In this document: positions 56,881 through 64,000 of the stretch, in pieces
Numbering within the stretch: position 1 is the first letter of the stretch
Layout of the letters: every line of letters begins with the position of its first letter
Source of the DNA: Odobenus rosmarus divergens
Lineage: Eukaryota; Chordata; Mammalia; Carnivora; Odobenidae
NCBI RefSeq assembly: GCF_000321225.1
Contig: NW_004450565.1
Coordinates: 693 to 64,692, forward strand
Direction: 5' to 3'
DNA length: 64,000 nucleotides
Notes under the pieces: model-generated
Told to the model about the DNA's origin: nothing
Seen by the model: the letters and a program-made list of their open reading frames with translations, nothing else
Database searches by the model: none
Made by a program: the position numbers and the translations under genes

Positions 56881-59105
56881 AGAAAACGAATAAATGCATC
56901 TTTAGAAAAACAATCCAGAGTCTACCCATTTCCATGTGGCTATCGTGAGGAACAAAGGGTATCGTGCAGGGGAAACCTTCTGTGACCTCTGAAGGGCAGT
57001 CTTGTATGTCCCTGGTGGTATAGGCCAGGGGGCAGCGACATGACCCATCCCGAGAGCCACCAGGGCAGGTCAGGAACACCACTGGAGGAGAAGGGGAGAT
57101 GGGGTTGGGGCGGGATGTTAACCATGAGAGGGAGGAAGGTGGACAAACATACAGGGGACAGCGCACAGAGTCCCCTGGGTGGGAGAGGGCCCTCACTGGC
57201 CCCTGATGGATGCTCTTTCCTCCCTCCCAAGACTGGCCTCCTGGGCGCCCCTGAGCCCGGGGACCTCCCTGGGTGGAGGACAGGAGTATCCAGAGGCCCT
57301 GGCTCAGCGAGGGTCTGCAAACAGATCAAGTTCTGAGACACCTGTCCTACCTCAGTGAACACCATCAAGCCATTAGGCTCAAAATCCTAGGACTAGGTGT
57401 TTGCCCACCTTCTTCCCGGAACTGTGAGCCTGCAGCTGCCAAACCTCGTCACCTCTCACTGCTGTGTTCACGGATCCCACTCTGCTAGAGGAGCGCAATT
57501 ACGGTGTCACCTTTGCATCCCAGAACACCCGCCAGGAGGGGATAATGAAGCAGGTGACACCTGAGAGGGTTGCGGGGCCAGCTGACAGTCCCCCAAGGAG
57601 CTAATGACTTTTGGACACATTCCTGGGGGCGGAAGCAGGATGGGCGGCCACGGGTTCCCCGAGGAGCTGTCAGTACTCAGCAGGGAGGTCAAAGCATACT
57701 CCAAAAGGCCAATGGATCATTAACCTAATTAGCATGATAAACTGGTATTTTCAGGTGGCTCTGAGCCAGGAGTTAAAGCAGATGTGGCCCCCTGAGGAGT
57801 AGGGTGTGGACTGGGAGAGCCCAAGCATCCCCATTCCCAGGGAAATTGCTCTCCCATTCCCAGGAAAATTCCTTGGGAGCAGGGTCGGGAAGTTGGCTCC
57901 TAGAGGCTCAGGTGGCTCAGGGTGGGAAATGACCCTGTGCAGGAGGCCACTCTTTAGGGAGGAAAGACAATAAGCAACTGAGTAGGAAATGTGGCTTATG
58001 GTTTCTTCAACTCAACTCTGCTTTCCAGGATTCGCAGTCCTTGGCCACTTGCTTCTGGGAACTTACTCACTTGCTGAGAAATACCCTCTCTCTGTTGTTC
58101 CTTGAAAACAAAGAATGGAAACATTAGAAAAACCCTTTCATTACCTGGTACGGTGCTACACATGGGCACAACCATGGGGGAGATAAAAGCCTCGGCTTGT
58201 AGCCGCGAACAAAGAGGGATTCATTGACCCTGCTGAAAGAAACGCATACAGCAGACAAACCAACGACGCCTTCTTCTTCTTTTTTTTTTTTTCCAATATA
58301 TTTTAGCCAGAAGAAAAAGTTTAATTCGGGGGAGGAAAAAAATCAGTTGGGGACTGAACTTACTCAAACCGATTGGATATCCACATCCATATTTAAAAAG
58401 GAACCCCATGCACAAGCACCCTGCCCACTGAGGCAGGGGACCCTGGAGAACGTGAACATTGGCCATAATAAAAGTGATTTCCCAAGACGGACCTGCTTAC
58501 AAACTGGCCCTAGGGTCCCTAGAGCTCATTTCAACTGTGTCTGCAGTTCTGAAGACGGATTGCAGACAAGACCCAGCCGATCCCTTTAGCCCCGGAGAGC
58601 AGCCCCGCTGGGCAAAGAGAAAGCGCCAGAGCTGGTGAGGACTACAGGGCCAGCCCCGCCCATGGAGTGATTAGGAAGAGGGGAGGGGCAGAAGTACTTG
58701 CAGACAGAGTAGGGTCCAGGTTCATAAACCTCTGCTGCAGGTAGATGCATCTTGGGTACACAAACAATTTTCCTCGAACACAAGGCATTGCCTGTGAGCT
58801 TAGTGCTGGAGCTGTGGGTGCTGAGCTGGGGGCGTGTGGAGGGTGGGCCTGGACGCAGCAGCGGATGGGGGCGGGGTGGCGCAGCTCCTGGAGGACACTG
58901 CCGTGTCCCCTGCATCGTCCCCTGAGAACAGCTACCCCGAGTTCCAAACCATGACCCCACGTGCCCAGAGAAAGTGAGACCAGCTCGTCTCTGCTGCTCC
59001 TCTTGCCTTTCTTCATTCTAGAGACACCCAGCCCCAAGCTGGAGCACACTGAGAGCAGATGCCCAGGGCAGATGGCTTATGTGCAATCAGTAGATTGTCC
59101 GCTCC
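56881..59105. other. Unassigned sequence
   Basis: Frames such as 57368-56940 (minus, 142 codons) and 59049-58642 (minus, 135 codons) have no domains and overlap others. No gene called. Confidence 0.45.
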
Positions 59106-59110
59106 TGGGC

Positions 59111-59111
<1 letters not shown>

Positions 59112-59144
<33 letters not shown>

Positions 59145-59145
59145 T
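59112..59145. repeat. (TG)n simple repeat
   Basis: A nearly pure GT run of about 30 bases ends in TTTGTGATAA. Likely length-variable. Confidence 0.93.
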
Positions 59146-59520
59146 GATAAAGGAGGGCAGAGGCTCCTGTGGACTAGATGGTCAAGAAGCCTTCCTGAGG
59201 GCATTAGTGCAAGCAGAGAGAATTAGGGGTCCCCAGAAAAAGAGAGATGAGATACAGATTTCTGGACATAAGAAAGGTCATTTGAGGTCCGGGCCATCCT
59301 GGGATCTCTGTCTGACCTGCACTTGCCCAAAGCACATTTCTTGCAGAACTTCCTGGGATATGTCGAAATTGCAGAAGAATAGAGCCCAGTAGTCAAGGAT
59401 TTTAAGGGAAGAAAAGAATGGAAGAACAAACAGCCTCTATCAAGCCAGGAGATAGTCTAATGGTATCGGGGACAATCAATCAGTGATAAAACTCCCAGGG
59501 CTTGTTCAAAAGTAAAGATT
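59146..59520. other. Unassigned sequence
   Basis: The small frame crossing the (TG)n run is not a gene. Nothing else is recognised. Confidence 0.5.
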
Positions 59521-59657
59521 GGCCCAACACATTATTTTTCTTAGTATTTTATTTTTAAGTAATCTCTACACCCAACATGGGGCTCAAACTCACAACCCTG
59601 AGATTAGGAGTCACATGCTCCACCTACAGAGCCAGCCAGCCACCCTGGTCCAACACA
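59521..59657 (-). mobile_element. Short tRNA-like SINE with 11-bp TSD
   Basis: GGYCCAACACA (one mismatch) flanks it (59521-59531 and 59647-59657). In reverse complement it shows the short-subfamily head and TACTTAAAAATAAAATACTA tail. Confidence 0.9.
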
Positions 59658-59779
59658 CTCTTGAGTCATCACTGCAGGATCTAACCCAGTGCGCACACAG
59701 ATACCAGACCAACTGGACCCAGAGAACTGATGGTGTCACCCTGGCTGGCCCTGTGCCTTCCATCACCTAGGACCTGGAC

Positions 59780-60033
59780 TCTGTCCCTTAAGATGGCTTT
59801 TGCCCCAAGTCCATGCTGCGTCCCCCATTGCCCAAGCCCCGTCATGAATATGCACGCGCCCTTAGCGTAAACCTTCCCCAGTTCTGTTGTTTGAGGAGAC
59901 ACTGCTTCGGGAAATATCCCCGGTGTTCTTTGCTAGTTCCAAGTACCACCTTCCTTGTCCTATTCTTGGGCTTGGTTGGTCGTGCACTTTGGCTCACGAC
60001 GCCAGCAAGAGGCGAACCCAGTTTTGGGTAACA
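59780..60033 (+). mobile_element. Candidate ERV1-type LTR
   Basis: CCCGTCATGAATATGCACGC, TTCGGGAAATATCCCCGGTG and the end CCCAGTTTTGGGTAACA have the look of a gamma-type LTR in sense. A poly-A signal is not intact and the 5' boundary and TSD are not fixed. Confidence 0.45.
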
Positions 60034-61045
60034 TTAGGGCTTGGTAGTGCTTTTCAGATGGGGATAGACAGAGCCCGGTTGGAGCTGCTGTCTGGGAGAA
60101 GCGCATCCTACCTAGATCACTTGCAGCAAGCAGCTGTGGACAGGAGGTCCTGGCCAGCCTGGAGCACAGGATACCCCTGCAGAAGTGACTGAGCCCCGGC
60201 GTGGAATCTCCTCATCTACACAGTGATAGTGAAGGGACCTTGGGACTGTTGTGACTGTGGGGATGTGCAGAAAGCTCGGTTACAGAGGAAGACCTCCAGA
60301 GTTGCTAGCAAAGCCCTTAACGATATTGTTCATCATGCCCTGCCATACTGTTTTTTCAATATTGTAAAATACTCATGTAGCAAAATATTTTATTCAGGCA
60401 TTGGAATAATCTATTCTTCTTATCCTCTAGAGATATGCAAGTAACAAAGCTCTGATGTCTTCTTTAAATTTGTGTAGGATCTTACATTTTGCAAAATAAT
60501 GTCCATACAAAATCACTGTGTACCAGGCACCTACCCACCAACTTACCGTGCAGGTCATTTACGTATCCCCTCTGCCCCATTGTCATAAGCACACTATGAA
60601 GGCGCACACACGAGTTGTGTCTTTCCACCACGTCCTGCTTTATTCAATCATAAAGCAAAGTGAAATCACAATGATAAAGCAGGTTCAGAATTCCAAACTC
60701 AGTGACAATTCACCACATGATTAACTTGGCTTCTTATACAGCACACGGAGCAGGACAGAAGACAAGCCACACCACAGATAACAGAAGGATGAAGGAAGTG
60801 AAGGAACCAAACACGACGTCAGTCTGTAGGCGTGCGGTTGAGATAAGGCCTCAGTCCCGCCGGGTCAGCTCTCGGCACTTACTGCTGCTTACGTTCCAGC
60901 AGGGAAGGATCTCTGTTCCTCTTGGAGCTCAGTCCGGCAGAGCCTTCAGCGGCAGCTGCCTGTTTGAAGTGGTCAGACATGGAGGGGTCAGGTCTGAAGA
61001 GTCTGACAGTTTGCTGCCGAAACCCTTCCCTTTTTATTTTTATGT
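60034..61045. other. Unassigned sequence
   Basis: No gene. The 144-codon frame at 60702-61136 runs into a SINE at its end. Confidence 0.45.
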
Positions 61046-61250
61046 ATTTTTTAAAAAGATTTTGGTTATTTATTTGAGAGAGAGAGCGTGCACGAGCAGC
61101 GGGGAGGCCCAGAGGGAGGAGCAGACTCCCCACTGAGCAGGGAGCCCAATGCAAGGTTCAATCCCATCAGGCTCCATCTCCTGACCCAGACATCATGACC
61201 TGAGCCAAAAACAAGAGTTGGACACTCAAACAAATGTACCACCCAGGCAT
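61046..61250 (-). mobile_element. Can-SINE, older and worn
   Basis: TTAAAAAGATTTTGGTTATT to ACCACCCAGGCATTC. The middle is diverged and the TSD is lost. Confidence 0.85.
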
Positions 61251-61551
61251 TCATAAAAGACATTTTAAAGTATATAAAGTATATTTAAAGTATATAAGCA
61301 TAAAAGTATATAATATGGGAAATCGTCAGAGTAGAAAGTAAATGGACCTAAAAGAACCATGCCTTAGAAAAGTGTTTCCCATGTATAACCCGTGAATCAA
61401 CTGCATCCATAGGAGCATGTAAAAGAGGATCTACAGAGTATCCTCAATGTTTAGTGACAAAACCATGAAAAATTGTGTCGGTCTCTTGCCAAAAATTAAG
61501 TTTCTGTGCCTATTCACTTGAAAATGACATTATTTTTAACATAAGTTTTAT

Positions 61552-61786
61552 TTACTAGGATATTCTTTTTTTTTTAAAAGATTTATTTATTTATTTTGAG
61601 AGAGTGAGAATGAGAGAGAGAGAGAGAGAGAGCACATGAGAGGGGGGAGGGTCAGAGGGAGAAGCAGACTCCCTGCCGAGCAGGAAGCCCGATGCGGGAC
61701 TCGATCCCGGGACTTCAGGATCATGACCTGAGCCGAAGGCAGTTGCCCAACCAACTGAACCACCCAGGCGCCCCTAGGATATTCTT
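61552..61786 (-). mobile_element. Can-SINE, first of two at one target
   Basis: The left copy of the target is TTACTAGGATATTCTT (61552-61567). The right end carries the shorter TAGGATATTCTT (61775-61786). It contains (GA)n and a GGAGGGTCAGAGGGAG body, distinct from its neighbour. Confidence 0.95.
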
Positions 61787-61999
61787 TTTTTAAGATTTTA
61801 TTTATTTATTTATTTGATTGAGAGAGAGAGAGAGGGAGAGCACAAGCAGGGGGAGCGGCAGGCAGAGGGAGAAGCAGGCTTCCCGCTGAGCAGGGAGCCC
61901 CATGTGGGGCTCCATCACAGGACCCTGGGATCATAACCAGAGCCGAAGGCAGACGCTTAACAACTGAGCCACCCAGGCGCCCCTTACTAGGATATTCTT
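61775..61999 (-). mobile_element. Can-SINE, second at the same target
   Basis: It lies between the middle TAGGATATTCTT and the right TTACTAGGATATTCTT (61984-61999). Body is GGGGAGCGGCAGGCAGAGG, a different source copy. Confidence 0.95.
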
Positions 62000-62031
62000 G
62001 TTAATATCTGCAGAAACCAAGCAAGATTTTT

Positions 62032-62268
62032 GGTGTCCTCAGGGCACCTGGGTGGCTCAGTTGGTTAAGGATCCGACTCTTGATTTCGGCTCAGGTCATG
62101 GTCTCAGGCTTTTGAGGTCAAGCCCCACATCAGGCTCCACACTGGGCATGAAGCCTGTAAGATTCTCCCTCTCCCTCTGCCCCTCCCCCATCTAACAAAA
62201 AAAAAGAAGGAAGGAAGGAAGGAAGAGAGAGAGAAAGAAAGAAAGTAAGTAAGTGTCGGTGTCCTCAG
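62032..62268 (+). mobile_element. Can-SINE with GAAG-type tail, 11-bp TSD
   Basis: GGTGTCCTCAG is repeated at 62032-62042 and 62258-62268. The A tail has become a (GGAA)n/(GAAA)n/(GTAA)n microsatellite (about 62208-62252). Confidence 0.95.
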
Positions 62269-62523
62269 TTTGCTCTTTTAGCCTTTCCTTGATAGACTTT
62301 TCTTTTGATCTATACTTGAGCCTCTCCCACCCAGAAGATGAACAGTGGGTTCCAACCACAGATGTTGGGCCCAAGGCACTACCATTGTCATAGTTTAGTG
62401 GACGGTCCAGCTCAACCAGGAAGCAACACAACCTCCCACTCACGAGAGCAACGTGGCTGGGCTCACCACAGTGCTGCATGGAGCACCGCCCATGGTGGTG
62501 ATGACGTGTTTTGGGAGTCATGC
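62269..62523. other. Unassigned sequence
   Basis: Nothing I can support. Confidence 0.5.
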
Positions 62524-62935
62524 TGTCGGGGTCCGGAGCTGACGGCCAAGAAAGAGTTCTTGAGACGTCTTTGGTGCAAAAAGGTGGTTTTCTTAAAGCA
62601 CGGAGACAGGACCCCTGGGCAGAAAGAGCCGCCGCCCTGGGACTGGGAGAATTATGACAGGTGACTGATTATATACTTTGGGGCTGGGGGAAGTAAAGCG
62701 AAAGGAAATTCCAAAAGGACGTTCATATGCTAAAGAAGACTCACAGGCTATCGAAAGCTCTGCCATTTCAAGTTAAAGTCGTTTTTCCCTCGAGCAAAAC
62801 ATTAACATGAAGACAGTTGGGAGTTTCCTGGAGGCAGGTTATACTCTGCCCGCCTCAAGTATTTGTCAATGGGCTTCAGGTTATAAGGACGTTTCATTTT
62901 ATCTCCATTTCCTTCGGCCTTTGCTCCCCACATCA
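62524..62935 (-). mobile_element. Solo gamma-type (ERV1) LTR, antisense
   Basis: Read on the minus strand it begins TGATGTGGGGAGCAAAGG and ends CAGCTCCGGACCCCGACA, giving TG...CA termini over about 412 bp. A TATA-like GTATATAATCAG lies in the middle. TTTAAGAAAACCACC, a worn poly-A signal region, follows, then TCAAGAACTCTTTCTTGGCC. No internal sequence or clear target duplication was found. Confidence 0.65.
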
Positions 62936-63059
62936 CGGGCAGGAACCACAGGGGCCCAGAGGACTTTTAAGGACCACCCAGGCCGGAGGACAGGCTGGCA
63001 CTCTGGGAAGAAAGAGGAGCCCTGGGGGGCACTTTTGGGGCCCCCTGTTGTTCCTTCCT

Positions 63060-64000
63060 CCCTTCCTTCATTAGTTAAAGAAATAGGTGCTGAGCACCTC
63101 AGCCTGCCAACCTCGCTTCCAGGCATTTGGCATGCGTCAGTACACAAGACAGGCAAAGAATGCTGTCCGTGGGGACTTCCCGAGCTGCGGTTGGGCGCTG
63201 TGCCCGCCAGGGACAGTGGGCTGTAAGCGACACGTCAGGGACTCACGGGTGTGGGGTATTCACAGCGTCAGCGCTGTGGAGGGACAGAGAGAGGGGAGAA
63301 AAGGAGGGTGGGACAGGGCCTGAGCGGACGGGAGGGGAGAGTAAGGAGGGAGGAACGGGGAAGGGGGAGGGGAAGAGAATGGAGATGGGGGAGGGGAGGA
63401 GGAGACGGGGGGGGGGAGGAGGGGAGGGGGGAGGGAGGAAAGGGGTGTTGAGGAAGTGGGGGAGGGAGGTTGGACGACAAAATGGCAGAGGAGCATAAGG
63501 GTAGGGGGGCACCTGCGCAGGGGCACCTGGGCAGGGCCGGGACAGAGAGCAGCTGGCTGGGAGTGGAAAAGGCGCGGGGTCACCTCTGAGCAGGGAGGCG
63601 GGGGGTGCAGTCCAGGAGCTGTCGCAGGGGAGCCCTGCAGAGCAAAGGCTCCGGAGGGAGTGGGCAGCAGAGAGGCCCCGAGGGGGCACTCCCTGAGCCC
63701 CAGAACAGCTTGAGGCTGAGCCTGAGAGGAGGGGAGGGCCTCCCGGTCACTGGAAGACGTGGGTCCCGCAGAAACCATTGCAGGGGTTCGAACGGAGGGG
63801 CCACGAGGGGCGGCATGTTTTAACAGGGTCGCCGTGGTGGCTGGGCAGGGGTGCCGGCCAGGAGACCCGCTGCAAGCCGAGGGCAGGTGGGCTCGGTGGC
63901 TTGCCCTGGGTGGCAGTGGAGGAGTGAGCGGCCTGCTCTGATGAATTTTGAAAGTGGAGCCAGCCTGATTCCTGACGCCTGGGTGGGAGGTGTGCGGGAA
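63060..64000 (-). mobile_element. L2 element, antisense, continues past the window
   Basis: GGTGCTGAGCACCTCAGCC, CCAGGCATTTGGCATGCGTC and ACACAAGACAGGCAAAGAAT open it. GGCAGTGGAGGAGTGAGCGG and TTTTGAAAGTGGAGCCAGCC continue it at the end. A G-rich tract interrupts the middle. Frames of 148 and 172 codons on the minus strand are CT-rich artefacts. Confidence 0.65.
63283..63478 (+). repeat. G-rich homopurine tract
   Basis: Nearly 200 bases of G and A with repeated runs of three or more G's, including a run of ten near 63408-63417. It is potential quadruplex or triplex DNA and a low-complexity insert within the L2. Confidence 0.9.

Noticed and set aside
63243..63778. Proline-rich frames of 148 and 172 codons
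   Set aside because: They are produced by the homopurine/homopyrimidine tract.

Overview
This window is mammalian nuclear DNA, and almost all of what can be recognised is transposable-element sequence. The most abundant element is a tRNA-Lys-derived Can-SINE whose head reads GGGGCGCCTGGGTGGCTCAG. It has a CT-rich body and an AAATAAATAAAATCTT tail. About 32 copies are visible, many with readable target-site duplications (TSDs). This SINE type, together with several young L1 copies of carnivore type, points to a caniform carnivore. From memory the SINE looks more like bear, panda, seal or mustelid copies than the domestic-dog form; that last step is inference. I find no intact protein-coding gene, no functional RNA gene and no convincing CpG island. 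The longest open frames lie in repeats: an L1 ORF2 tail, a GATGGT satellite, L2 antisense DNA and LTRs. The window reads as intergenic or deep intronic.

Layout. 0-4 kb: the 3' end of a young L1, an antisense SINE-L1 composite, and old L1 pieces. 3.7-8.5 kb: a MaLR-type LTR, then decayed ERVL sequence. Its pol lies on the minus strand, but the putative 3' end and MLT2-like LTR lie on the plus strand. 8.5-22 kb: mostly unassigned DNA with SINEs, MLT1-type LTRs, L2 fragments and one MaLR element with internal sequence (17.9-20.1 kb). 22.8-26.6 kb: one ancient sense L1 broken up by later insertions, followed by a clean young L1 insertion (26.8-28.1 kb). 28.8-30.1 kb: a 1.3 kb GATGGT-type satellite with a 126-bp higher-order period, abutting a MIR. 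31.2-31.7 kb: a twin-primed, inverted L1. 31.7-33.4 kb: a long antisense L2. 33-43 kb: MLT1, MIR, L2 and SINEs. 43.2-45.6 kb: an ancient L1 with L1 and SINE insertions nested inside it. 46-64 kb: GC-richer unassigned DNA with SINE clusters, two gamma-type (ERV1-like) LTR candidates, and antisense L2 at the end, interrupted by a long homopurine tract.

The elements do not work together as a system. The window is a layered record of insertions, and nesting order gives their relative ages: L2 and MIR, then MaLR/ERVL and old L1, then the short tRNA-like SINE, then the long SINE and young L1. The most interesting observations concern retrotransposition mechanism: a SINE-L1 chimera inside one TSD, two SINEs sharing a triplicated target, a headless SINE with a perfect TSD, a twin-primed L1, and a two-module 3' UTR in the young L1. 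All family names come from reading by eye without a repeat library and are provisional, and boundaries of old elements are approximate.
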